In this document: positions 1-7,376 of the stretch, piece after piece
How positions within the stretch are numbered: position 1 is the first letter of the stretch
How the letters are laid out: each line of letters starts with the position of its first letter
Source: JACMIU01 sp043763605
GTDB lineage: Bacteria > Armatimonadota > Armatimonadia > Armatimonadales > Armatimonadaceae
Direction of reading: 5' to 3'
Assembly: GCA_043763605.1 (NCBI GenBank)
Contig: JAYULM010000543.1
Location: 1 to 24,020, forward strand
Length of the DNA: 24,020 nucleotides
Position numbers and translations under genes: made by a program
Notes under the pieces: model-generated
Databases searched by the model: none
What the model saw: the letters and a program-made list of their open reading frames with translations, nothing else
What the model was told of the DNA's origin: nothing

Positions 1-70
1 ACGTGATTGTGGAAAGGTCGGCGTCGACGAGTGAGACGGGACCCTGGGGCAGACGGAGGAACGACACCCG

Positions 71-88
71 GTTTGCAAGTGTGCAAAC
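71..88. repeat. Inverted repeat, 7-bp arms
   Basis: GTTTGCA (71-77) and TGCAAAC (82-88) are perfect complements around a 4-nt spacer. The size is compatible with a dimeric repressor site or a small hairpin. No gene in the window is clearly controlled by it. Confidence 0.3.
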
Positions 89-221
89 GCGTCTGCGGGT
101 CGCAGTTCGATCAGACGTTTGGTGACGGCGTCATACGGCTTGGACATAAGCATCTCAACAGATTTGTGTTAGACTTCTCGGTTGTATCCAAGTGGCAATT
201 TGCTATGCATACCCACTTAGG

Positions 222-239
222 CGGGTCATTTATGACCCG
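222..239. promoter_or_regulatory. Perfect 8-2-8 palindrome (operator-like)
   Basis: CGGGTCAT (222-229), TT, ATGACCCG (232-239) form a perfect 18-bp dyad, the size expected of a dimeric HTH-regulator site. It lies about 175 bp before the recJ start and just upstream of a 14-bp direct repeat, so a regulated promoter here is possible. This is inference from symmetry alone. Confidence 0.3.
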
Positions 240-254
240 ATGCTGGTTGGTGAT

Positions 255-287
255 TCGTCACGCGCCGCGCGGATCGTCACGCGCCGC
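255..287. repeat. 14-bp direct repeat pair
   Basis: TCGTCACGCGCCGC occurs at 255-268 and exactly again at 274-287. The period is 19 bp, so the copies are nearly two helical turns apart. It could be a binding-site pair or a duplication scar. Confidence 0.35.
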
Positions 288-414
288 AGTTCGTCCGACC
301 AAGAACGCCTGGTAAAGAACCACGCTCCCTGCGCCGTACGTTCCAGATTCACACAATTGTTTGCAGGGCGACGCCAAACCCGTTCGCGATACAATTCGAG
401 CACCCATCCCGACC

Positions 415-2223
415 ATGTCCAACACCCCCCAGAACCTGTATATGCCCTCCGCGCAAGCCCGCGACCTGACCCCGTCCGCCAAATGGCATGTCGCCATGCC
501 CTCCCCCGCAGCCGTCGATGCACTGGTCGGCGCGCTCGAATTGTCCCCGATCACTGCCGCGCTTCTCGTCAATCGCGGCGTCTCTACCCCGGAAGCCGCC
601 CGTGCGTTTTTGTCGCCCGACATCGCCGACCTATCGGACCCGTACCGTTTCCCGGATATGGAAGCCGCCGTAGACCGGCTTGCGTTCGCGGTCGAGAATA
701 AAGAAAAGATATTCGTCCACGGCGACTATGACGCGGACGGCGTCACGTCCGCCGCGCTGTGTGTCCGCGCCCTGCAAAGCCTCGGCGGCGATGTGACGGG
801 GTACGTGCCGCGCCGCTCCGACGGCTATGACCTGCAGAAACCGGGCGTGGATAAAGCACGCACACTGGAGTCCCGACTGATCCTGACAGCGGACTGCGGG
901 GTACAGGCAGTCGAATCGGTCGCGTATGCGAAGGAACACGGGATCGACGTGGTCGTCACCGATCACCACCGACCGGGGAAAGTTCTGCCCGACGCCTGTG
1001 CTGTCGTCAACCCGTATCGGGACGACCCGGCGGCAATCGCGCGCACGTCGGTGCTCGACTTCCAGGATTACGTCGGGGTAGCGGTCGCGTTCAAGACGCT
1101 GGACGCCCTCACGGAGCGGATTCGCCCGAGCGCCCGCGCCGCGTTCCGCAAGAACTTCCTGGATCTCGTTGCCTTGGGCACAGTGCAGGACATGGCTCCC
1201 GTAATAGGGGAAAACCGTCTTTTCGTCACGTACGGGCTGGCAGCACTCGCATCATCGCAGAAGAAGGGCATCCAGACTCTGATCCGGCACTTCGGTCTCG
1301 ATAAGGAGAAGGCACTTCTCGCGGAGCATATCGGGTTCCGCTTCGGACCGTTTCTGAACTCTGCGGGGCGGATGGGCGACGCCGACAAAGCGTACCGCCT
1401 GTTGATCACCAAAGACCAGGACGAGGCGGATCAGATCGCCGCCGATCTGGAAGGGATGAACACACAACGCAAGCAGGAACAGGCGCGGATCGTCACCGAC
1501 GCTTCCGTGCTGGCGTTGTTACCCGAATACGCCGACCGCCGCGTTCTGGTACTCGCGCAGGACACCTGGAAGGGCGGCTTGGTGGGACTCGCGGCGGGGA
1601 ATCTGGTCGGGCTATTCAACCGCCCGGTGGTGTTGCTCAGTTACAACCGGGATCGCCACGAGTACCACGGGTCGGCGCGCGGCTTCGGCAGTTTCCACAT
1701 GCTCGATGCGCTACGGGCATGCGGCGACCTCGGGATGCTCGGGCGGTACGGCGGGCACTCGGCGGCGGCGGGCGTGACAGTGCTGGGCGATCACTTCGAA
1801 GCGTTCTGCGACCGAATGCACGACCTGGCGGCGGATACCGTGGACATGACGGACCTCGCTCCCACCATCGCCATCGACGCCGAGATACCGGACGGGCGCG
1901 CGCTGACGTTCGGTCTTTTAGAAGAGATCGACCGACTGGAGCCGTGGGGGCGCGGGAACGAGGAGCCGGTCTTCTCGACGTGCGGCGTACGCGTTCAGGA
2001 AGTACGGCGCGTCGGCAAGGATCAGAACACACTGAACCTGCAACTGCAACTCCCGGGGATGTTCGGCGCGACCAAAGCCGTCTGGTTCAAGAATGGCGCG
2101 GCGGCGGACATGCTCGCACCGGGCAGTCGGGTTGATATTGCCTACCGTCCCAAGTTCAACCACTGGCAGGGCAATACGAAAATCGAACTGTACCTCAAAG
2201 ACCTCCGCCCCGCCGGTGTCTGA
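415..2223 (+). CDS. recJ: Single-stranded-DNA-specific exonuclease RecJ
   Basis: RecJ degrades single-stranded DNA 5' to 3' in the cytoplasm during recombinational and mismatch repair. The 602-residue product carries the DHH-phosphoesterase signature in order: GDYDADG (about 103-109), TADCG (158-162), VTDHH (181-185, the Mn-binding DHH) and NSAGRMGDA (315-323). The DHHA1 motif GGHSAAAG is at 446-453, followed by a C-terminal OB-like region with EPWGRGNEEP near 509-518. Length matches the family (about 560-620). ATG 415 is preferred over a frame-open TTG at 361 because the residues between are not RecJ-like; a TACAAT box sits at 390-395. No strong Shine-Dalgarno is visible. It appears monocistronic, followed by IS66 debris. 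All key metal-binding motifs are intact, so the gene should be functional. Confidence 0.96.
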   Translation: MSNTPQNLYMPSAQARDLTPSAKWHVAMPSPAAVDALVGALELSPITAALLVNRGVSTPEAARAFLSPDIADLSDPYRFPDMEAAVDRLAFAVENKEKIFVHGDYDADGVTSAALCVRALQSLGGDVTGYVPRRSDGYDLQKPGVDKARTLESRLILTADCGVQAVESVAYAKEHGIDVVVTDHHRPGKVLPDACAVVNPYRDDPAAIARTSVLDFQDYVGVAVAFKTLDALTERIRPSARAAFRKNFLDLVALGTVQDMAPVIGENRLFVTYGLAALASSQKKGIQTLIRHFGLDKEKALLAEHIGFRFGPFLNSAGRMGDADKAYRLLITKDQDEADQIAADLEGMNTQRKQEQARIVTDASVLALLPEYADRRVLVLAQDTWKGGLVGLAAGNLVGLFNRPVVLLSYNRDRHEYHGSARGFGSFHMLDALRACGDLGMLGRYGGHSAAAGVTVLGDHFEAFCDRMHDLAADTVDMTDLAPTIAIDAEIPDGRALTFGLLEEIDRLEPWGRGNEEPVFSTCGVRVQEVRRVGKDQNTLNLQLQLPGMFGATKAVWFKNGAAADMLAPGSRVDIAYRPKFNHWQGNTKIELYLKDLRPAGV

Positions 2224-2313
2224 CTGCGGGGTTTTGTAGTCGAAACCTGCCCGATTCAGGGCGAAATCCGTATCTATATCCACAATTTCCGTAACTGCCC
2301 AGGTATAAGGAAG

Positions 2314-2658
2314 TTAGGTGAAGTTCCACATTGGGTCAGCATTATTCAAAACAGCGGTAATCGCAGGGAGAATATCTATCCCTTGCTTGCGTAAAGTCGA
2401 TAAAAACGAACGGATTCGACAGAAATTTATGGCACCCTCAGACGTGCGAAAACCGCCCGATATCTTTTGCTTGACTTTCATCATTCGCAAATCCTGCTCC
2501 GCTTGATTATTCGTAAAGGGCACTGCATCCTGGTAGATAAACCGCAACACATCATCCCGGTACTGCTTAAAGCGCAACACCAAATTGTGCCCGACACGAT
2601 GGGGAGGACGCCCCCGACCCGGTAGTTTTTTCACAGGAGGAAGACTCTCATGATACCG
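2314..2658 (-). pseudogene. IS66-family transposase, C-terminal fragment
   Basis: This is the last ~115 residues of an IS66 (DDE) transposase, read on the minus strand. PFTNNQAEQDLRMMKVKQK, SGGFRTSEGA and STLRKQG are hallmark IS66 C-terminal motifs, and the Glu in NNQAEQ is the third acidic catalytic residue. The first two catalytic Asp residues and the whole N-terminal half are missing. Similarity begins inside a 14-bp tandem repeat (2653-2680), where the gene was cut. A GTG at 2634 could start a shorter frame, but this is debris and cannot encode an active enzyme. IS66 accessory genes (tnpA/tnpB-type) are absent. It marks the left part of an accessory region next to recJ. Confidence 0.88.
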
Positions 2659-2680
2659 CTCTCCGCATACCGCTCTCCGC
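2653..2680. repeat. Perfect tandem duplication, 14 bp x 2
   Basis: ATACCGCTCTCCGC occurs twice head to tail (2653-2666, 2667-2680). It lies exactly between the broken end of the IS66 fragment and the broken end of the neighbouring small ORF, so it is probably a scar of the rearrangement that joined them. Confidence 0.7.
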
Positions 2681-2686
2681 GGGCTA

Positions 2687-2857
2687 CTATTTTACCGTCT
2701 GAATGTCCAGCACGACCGTCCAGAGACCGCCGCTCACGGGTGCCTCGACACGCGGTCCACCGCCCCAAATATCCCCGTGCCCGGTGACGACGCCCCCAAC
2801 CGTCTCGGCAACGTCATCCCAAACGTCGCGCCGCGACTCGCCCCCAAATAGTCCCAT
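2687..2857 (-). pseudogene. Small ORF, 56 aa, probable N-terminal remnant of a longer unknown protein
   Basis: An ATG-started 56-residue frame beginning MGLFGGESRRDVWDDVAET and ending GLWTVVLDIQTVK. GGGAG lies about 10 nt upstream of the ATG, and third codon positions are G/C-rich like the neighbours, so it was a genuine gene. The pattern (a W..-la..-igG helix, then W-x-V-x-LD-x-x-TV) resembles from memory the N-terminus of an uncharacterised, longer bacterial family in which this strand is followed by more sequence. Here a TAG follows at once, next to the tandem repeat and IS66 scrap, which suggests 3' truncation. It could also be a complete small protein. Function is unknown. Confidence 0.55.
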
Positions 2858-2975
2858 CTGTCTTTCTCCCGTCCGCTATCCTACCCGATGTGGCGTCGGT
2901 GCCGCCCGCGCCCCACGGCATACGTTTTACCGTTTCTCTCCGGTGTACGGGGCTTGTTGTATCGGATCACATGGG

Positions 2976-3039
2976 GGCATAGCGCGTTTTCGATGTCGCG
3001 TCCCATGCGATTCGCCGCACACTATCGCCGCGCTATGCC
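2976..3039. repeat. 11-bp perfect inverted repeat upstream of the recombinase gene
   Basis: GGCATAGCGCG (2976-2986) and CGCGCTATGCC (3029-3039) are exact complements with a 42-nt spacer, ending 9 nt before the putative -10 box of the integrase. Candidate roles are an autoregulatory site, recombinase arm-binding sites, or a DNA cruciform. No symmetric att core was identified inside. Confidence 0.45.
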
Positions 3040-3047
3040 ATGCACGG

Positions 3048-3053
3048 TAGAAT
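3048..3053 (+). promoter_or_regulatory. -10 box (TAGAAT) for a leaderless recombinase transcript
   Basis: TAGAAT ends 5 nt before the ATG at 3059, so transcription would begin at or next to the start codon. No Shine-Dalgarno and no clear -35 are visible. Confidence 0.45.
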
Positions 3054-3058
3054 ATGCC

Positions 3059-4045
3059 ATGTCGAACCTCCCGACGCTCCCCGAACCCGCCGTTCCCTCG
3101 CGCGCGCCCGCCGCCACCGTTCACGCCGAAACCCTCGATCTACTGCAAACCTTTTTCGCCGGGCGCAACGAACGCACCCTGCAAGCCTACCGTAACGACC
3201 TGGAGCAGTTTCGCGCATTCGTAGGCGTACCGACCGCCGCCGCCGCCGTACACGCCCTGCTCACGGGCGGGCACGGCGGGGCGAACGGTGTCGTGCTGCG
3301 GTTCCGAGCGCACCTTTCGGACCTGCACCGCTCCCCGGCGACGATCAACCGCGCCCTGTCCGCGCTCCGGGCGTTGCTCAAACTCGCGCGAATGCTTGGC
3401 ATCGTGCCATGGACGCTCGACGTGCCGAATATCCCGGCGGAGTCGTACCGCGACACGCGCGGTCCCGGCGTCGCGGGAGTCAAGCGGGTTCTGGCGACCA
3501 CGAACAGCGGCGAGAACGAGCCGATGAATCTGCGCGACCGGGCGATCCTACGTTTGCTATATGACCTCGGGTTGCGGCGGGCGGAAGTCGCCTCGCTGGA
3601 CGTGGCGGATGTAGATATGACGCGGAACACGGTCGCAGTGCTGGGCAAGCGGCGCACGTCAAAGACGCTCCTCTCGCTCGCCCCCGCGACGAAGACCGCG
3701 CTTTCCGATTGGCTGCACGCGCGCGGGAGCGAACCTGGACCGCTGTTCGTCAATTTCGACCATGCCGACAAAGGATTGACCCGGCGACTGACGGGAACGA
3801 GCATTTACCGGATCGTGCGCGGGCGCGGTCAGGTCGCCGGGGTGAAAGTCGCGCCGCACGGTCTGCGCCATACGGCGATCACCGAGGCGTGCAAAGCGGC
3901 ACAGGCGGCGGGAATGCCGCTCGAAGAGGTGATGGACTTTTCGCGGCACCGTGACGTAAAAATCCTGATGATATACCGCGACCGCGAACGAAACGTGCAG
4001 GGGCAGATCGCCGCCCTCGTCGCCCAGACTACGGATGAGACGTGA
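3059..4045 (+). CDS. Tyrosine recombinase / phage-type integrase (XerC/D-like)
   Basis: A 328-residue site-specific recombinase that would cut and rejoin DNA through a covalent 3'-phosphotyrosine. Residues about 24-115 form the SAM-like core-binding domain (RTLQAYRNDLEQF; SPATINRALSALRALLK). The catalytic domain follows: R173 in GLRRAEV, a Lys near 198 in GKRRTSK, H267 and R270 in HGLRHT, H297 in FSRHRDV, and nucleophile Y306 in MIYRD. All catalytic residues are present. ATG 3059 is chosen because the core-binding domain follows directly and a TAGAAT box sits just upstream; a frame-open start at 2888 gives non-family sequence. It converges with the NB-ARC gene, with 7 bp between stops. Housekeeping XerC/D is possible, but the position at the end of an IS- and STAND-containing block favours a mobile-element integrase. 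Confidence 0.9.
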   Translation: MSNLPTLPEPAVPSRAPAATVHAETLDLLQTFFAGRNERTLQAYRNDLEQFRAFVGVPTAAAAVHALLTGGHGGANGVVLRFRAHLSDLHRSPATINRALSALRALLKLARMLGIVPWTLDVPNIPAESYRDTRGPGVAGVKRVLATTNSGENEPMNLRDRAILRLLYDLGLRRAEVASLDVADVDMTRNTVAVLGKRRTSKTLLSLAPATKTALSDWLHARGSEPGPLFVNFDHADKGLTRRLTGTSIYRIVRGRGQVAGVKVAPHGLRHTAITEACKAAQAAGMPLEEVMDFSRHRDVKILMIYRDRERNVQGQIAALVAQTTDET

Positions 4046-4052
4046 ACCCTCT

Positions 4053-5765
4053 TTAACGTGAGTTCGGGTTAAGATAGAAAGTCGTCTGGTTAAGAAGCAG
4101 GGCAACACGCTCTGTAGCAATGTTGAACTGCTTGATGTGTCGAATACAGAGCAATTGGTGAGGTAAAAGGCGGTCCAGTTTGGACCAGTAGATGAAATCC
4201 TTCCCTGGATACGCGCGAACCACTGTATCGACTGCCTTCTCTGCATAATCGAGGCGTGTTTCAAGGGGCATATCTGACTTGATGACTTCCTGCACCAAGC
4301 GGTGTATCGAGTAGGATTTTTCGTCGGGTTCAATGGTGATCAGTGAGTATCGCTCCAGCAGGGGAAGAACCCGCGTTTCCTGCCCGTCCGCCAATAGTTC
4401 GAAGGGGATCGCATCCGGGGCGAGGAAGGCACTGAGGCGTAACAGTTCCGCCGCCTCGGGGCTTGTGGAAGCGACGGCGTCGAAGTTCGGTTTCCAGGTG
4501 GTCAGGACGCTTTCGCGGTAATCGCTCCGCACCGGACCTACCCGCGCCAGTAGTTCCGCACGCGTTTCCTGAAATAAGCGTAGGTAGGTGCCCAGGCTGA
4601 CCTGTGTTTCGACGATGTAAGCCGCCGCCTGCTCCAGAGCGAGCGGTAGACCGTCCATTTCTCGCGCTAATTTCTCCCCCCCTTCGCGCTCCGCCGGGGT
4701 CGTCTGACGGTGGTAAATACGCTCCAACAGAAAATCCGCCGCCGCCGCATCGGTCAGGGTATCGAGCCGCACAGCCGCTACATTTCCCAGCGATCCGAAA
4801 CTCCGCGCCCGCGAGGTCAGCAGAATGTGCCCGCCCGAAACCGGCAGGAACGGGCGAATGATGTCCGGCGTGTCCGCGTTGTCGAGAATCAACAGGTAGT
4901 CCCGGTTGGATTCCAGCCACCGCTTTACCGCCGTTCGCACCTCCTCCGCGTTCTGCGCGTCCTTTTCCGGCAAACGGAGTTCCCGCGCCATCGCCCGGTA
5001 CCCGGTGTCTATCGCGGTCGCATTGTCCGCCTGCGTCCAGAGAACGTGGGTGTATTCCGCGCGATACCGGTAGGCGTATTCCGTTGCCATCTGCGTTTTC
5101 CCGATGCCCCCCAGACCGGAAATCGCCTGCGTCACCAGAACATTCTGACGGTTTTGCAGTGCCGTATGTAATTCCAGAATTTCCGAATCGCGTCCAGCGA
5201 AGAACGGGTTTCGGGGTAGCGGCACCATAAAGACGCCGTCGTTGCGTGAGGGCGTGGCAGCTATTCCTTTTGCGGGAGGAACGCTATTCCCCGCCTCCAG
5301 TTCCAACCGCACCAGAAACCAACTGTCGAGATCGGGAATCGACCGCATCATCGCGCGGGCGATCTCACGCGGCATGAACCACACCTGGCGCAATGGGAAC
5401 AGGGCAAGATTTTCGCGGTTGAAGTTCAGGACACGGAGGGAGTCTTCGACGGGGCTATTTTGGGGAAAAGCGTCCACCGACCAGAGGACGAAGACCACAC
5501 TCGCGGGCAACTCCCGAAGGTGATCGATAAGCCAGCCCACCAACTCTCCCGCCGTGGGAAAGTTCGGCGGGGTCAACGAATGGTAGGGAACGCCTTCCGC
5601 CGTCAATCGCGCCTCTAACTGTGCGATGCAGTCATCGCGTTGCGTCTCCGCGAAGTAGGAGACCCGAGCCAGCCCATCCGGGACGCTTTCACACCACAGG
5701 GAAAGATGTGCGACGGCTTCGGCGACGGAACCTGCCGCATACGGGTAATCGTTATTCGGTTCCAC
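4053..5765 (-). CDS. NB-ARC (STAND) ATPase lacking its C-terminal repeat domain
   Basis: A 570-residue signal-transduction ATPase. Residues 1-160 form an N-terminal module with LNFNREN, QVWFMP and IPDLDSWF, of the kind seen before NB-ARC/AAA domains in bacterial STAND proteins. The NB-ARC follows: Walker A GLGGIGKT (217-224), Walker B YLLILDN (290-296), LLTSRA (315-320) and GLPLAL (372-377). A winged-helix part has an MHD-like His in YSIHRLVQE. After about 520 the chain enters the usual lead-in to TPR repeats (ATERVALLLNQTTFYL) and stops within ten residues, so the sensor repeats are missing. GTG 5765 is chosen: it overlaps the AAA gene stop by 14 nt, while frame-open sequence up to 5882 is a shadow of that gene. 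Possible roles are defence or stress signalling; loss of the sensor makes it either inactive or constitutive. Confidence 0.88.
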   Translation of the reverse strand: MEPNNDYPYAAGSVAEAVAHLSLWCESVPDGLARVSYFAETQRDDCIAQLEARLTAEGVPYHSLTPPNFPTAGELVGWLIDHLRELPASVVFVLWSVDAFPQNSPVEDSLRVLNFNRENLALFPLRQVWFMPREIARAMMRSIPDLDSWFLVRLELEAGNSVPPAKGIAATPSRNDGVFMVPLPRNPFFAGRDSEILELHTALQNRQNVLVTQAISGLGGIGKTQMATEYAYRYRAEYTHVLWTQADNATAIDTGYRAMARELRLPEKDAQNAEEVRTAVKRWLESNRDYLLILDNADTPDIIRPFLPVSGGHILLTSRARSFGSLGNVAAVRLDTLTDAAAADFLLERIYHRQTTPAEREGGEKLAREMDGLPLALEQAAAYIVETQVSLGTYLRLFQETRAELLARVGPVRSDYRESVLTTWKPNFDAVASTSPEAAELLRLSAFLAPDAIPFELLADGQETRVLPLLERYSLITIEPDEKSYSIHRLVQEVIKSDMPLETRLDYAEKAVDTVVRAYPGKDFIYWSKLDRLLPHQLLCIRHIKQFNIATERVALLLNQTTFYLNPNSR

Positions 5766-7224
5766 CGGGCAGTGTCCCGTCCGCGTTTCGCGCGATATAG
5801 CCCTGCTCATGCAGAATATCCACCACGACCGGATGCACACCGAACCACCAGGTTCCGTTGAACTCCTGCACTGCCCCCGCACGGAGCAACGCGTTCAAAT
5901 GGGGGTCGCGTATCTTCGCCTGAGGCGATTGATTGTAGATAGCCACCAACTTTTTCGCTTTGTCCTCATAGGTCAGCGCGACTTCGTCGGAAGAATCGGT
6001 CCCCAACGCGCCCTGAAACTGCCACTTGAAATCGGCGATGGCGCGATTCACGTCCGCTTCCCCGATCCGACCTTCCGATGCGTTGCGGAGAATAGCGAAG
6101 CGTGCCGCCGCCGCCGTGAGGGAAAACAGGCGGCGAATGTTACCACTGCTCGCGACAATCAGCCGCGTCTGTTGTCCCGGATCGAACAATGACGGCGACA
6201 TCCGTCGCTCCAGAACGCTCTCCATCGCTTTGCGACCTTTTTCGTGCGGGGAATGATCGGGATTGAAAACGGGCGTGTCAGGGATGGAGATAGGATCTTC
6301 CGTCAGGTTGGGAAGTTGGTTTCCCTGCTCACAATACGCCAGTGTGAGCGGGATGTTAAAGATCAGGTGCGCTTCCAAGTCCTGAAAGATGATACCGTAG
6401 TTGAGAAATAGATTCTCCACCTGCGCGGGAGGGATGCCCGGTTTGTCGAAACTCTCGCCGATAAACACCCACTGCCGTTGCGCGGCGTTCTCCAGGGAAT
6501 CGTTACACTCCTTCAGCAGAGCGTTGAGCAGTTCGATCAGTTCGTAAATGCGGCTCAACCGATAGTTAACGATCTTATCTTCGCGGCTTGCCGATAGTTT
6601 GATCTCCCCTTTCACGGAGGCAAAGAGGTTGACGATCCTGGGCCACCATGCATTCTCCGGCGTTCCGATCCCTGCTTCCGCCGTGACTTGACCACCCGTG
6701 TTTCGCGTATCTGTTTCCGTTCTGACGGCAAACCAATCCCAGATCGCTTTCAGGATTTTGTCGGACGGCGGCGTTCCGGCTCCCCCTTCGTAAATCGGTT
6801 TCGCGCACTGCTCCGTGAGTTTGATCATCATCAATAGCAGGACATCGAACGGTTTGAAGTTGACCGGGTCTAATTCCTCGCGAATATCGAAGCGGATATA
6901 GCGGAACTGATTCTCTGTTTCTTTCACCAGACGCGAAAGTTCTGTGGATTTGCCCGAACCGGAATGCCCGACTACGAAAACTTTATACGGGGTTTCTCTG
7001 TCGGCGACCGTCAATCCCAATTTTATGCGAGCGATCTTGTCCTCGCCTCTTACCGTATTCGGTCCCTCACTGTAAAATGCTGTCAGCTCGCTCAGCGTGA
7101 TCAAAGGTTTCGGCGAAAGTGTCGTCAACGCTTCGCGCAATGTGGAAGACTGCCGATCAACACGATTTATTGTTAGACTCTGCATAGTATTGTCAACATC
7201 AAAAGAAGCAACTGATGAGAGCAT
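5752..7224 (-). CDS. AAA-type P-loop ATPase paired with an NB-ARC protein
   Basis: A 490-residue cytoplasmic P-loop NTPase. Walker A is GHSGSGKST (86-94). The Walker B region reads WVFIGESFDK (252-261), where related ATPases have hydrophobics followed by DD-x-D; here the first Asp is Glu and the second Ser. A hydrophobic strand LIFNIPL (287-293) and a sensor-2-like SSGNIRRLF (359-367) follow, then a C-terminal winged-helix-like segment (about 415-480). Neither candidate start has a Shine-Dalgarno; ATG 7224 overlaps a TACAAT box (7223-7228), so ATG 7185 (residue 14) could be the true start. The stop overlaps the NB-ARC start, so the two are co-translated and probably act as a pair. Visibly lower G+C than neighbouring housekeeping genes suggests acquisition. 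No specific function can be assigned. Confidence 0.85.
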   Translation of the reverse strand: MLSSVASFDVDNTMQSLTINRVDRQSSTLREALTTLSPKPLITLSELTAFYSEGPNTVRGEDKIARIKLGLTVADRETPYKVFVVGHSGSGKSTELSRLVKETENQFRYIRFDIREELDPVNFKPFDVLLLMMIKLTEQCAKPIYEGGAGTPPSDKILKAIWDWFAVRTETDTRNTGGQVTAEAGIGTPENAWWPRIVNLFASVKGEIKLSASREDKIVNYRLSRIYELIELLNALLKECNDSLENAAQRQWVFIGESFDKPGIPPAQVENLFLNYGIIFQDLEAHLIFNIPLTLAYCEQGNQLPNLTEDPISIPDTPVFNPDHSPHEKGRKAMESVLERRMSPSLFDPGQQTRLIVASSGNIRRLFSLTAAAARFAILRNASEGRIGEADVNRAIADFKWQFQGALGTDSSDEVALTYEDKAKKLVAIYNQSPQAKIRDPHLNALLRAGAVQEFNGTWWFGVHPVVVDILHEQGYIARNADGTLPGGTE

Positions 7225-7268
7225 TGTATCTAATCAAGAAACGTATCGCTATAGCGAGTGAGGACCAC

Positions 7269-7291
7269 CTGTTCCCGCGATACGCGAACAG
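7269..7291 (-). terminator. Hairpin directly 3' of tRNA-Phe
   Basis: CTGTTC (7269-7274) pairs with GAACAG (7286-7291), with further G/C pairing inside. It begins one base after the tRNA-Phe discriminator base on the minus strand. No T-tract follows, so it may be a processing or weak termination signal. Confidence 0.35.
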
Positions 7292-7366
7292 TTCCAGTGA
7301 ACGGATTTGAACCGCTGTCCTTCCGCTTTTCAGGCGGACGCTACTACCAGACTGAGCTACACTGGA
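7292..7366 (-). tRNA. tRNA-Phe (anticodon GAA)
   Basis: Minus-strand cloverleaf. Acceptor TCCAGTG pairs with CACTGGA, discriminator A. The anticodon stem TCCGC/GCGGA closes loop CTGAAAA, giving anticodon GAA. The T-arm has TTCAAAT. The D-stem has one mismatched pair. CCA is not encoded. It is the last gene of the four-tRNA array, 10 nt after tRNA-Met. Confidence 0.95.
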
Positions 7367-7376
7367 TCATCAAACA

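Larger units (their letters stand above)
1..414. other. Intergenic region upstream of recJ (gap note)
   Basis: I see no convincing gene here; open frames in this stretch have arginine-rich, low-complexity translations typical of chance reading. It holds two perfect inverted repeats (71-88 and 222-239), a 14-bp direct repeat (255-268 and 274-287), and a TACAAT box at 390-395, 19 nt before the recJ ATG. The left part may belong to the 5' region of a gene outside the window. Confidence 0.5.

Noticed and set aside
2224..2313. Terminal inverted repeat of the IS66 element or a recJ terminator
   Set aside because: Only weak 4-5 bp pairings are visible and the opposite IS end is missing, so neither can be supported.
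2408..2419. Near match (11/12) of GAACGGATTCGA to the T-arm of tRNA-Phe, as a possible att site
   Set aside because: It lies inside conserved IS66 transposase coding sequence, and the match is too short to distinguish from chance.
2888..3058. Upstream start for the recombinase at 2888
   Set aside because: The extra 57 residues are not recombinase-like and the stretch contains an inverted repeat and the likely promoter.
5766..5882. N-terminal extension of the NB-ARC frame upstream of GTG 5765
   Set aside because: It lies wholly over the end of the AAA gene in another frame, is Cys/Trp/Arg-rich and shows no domain-like sequence.
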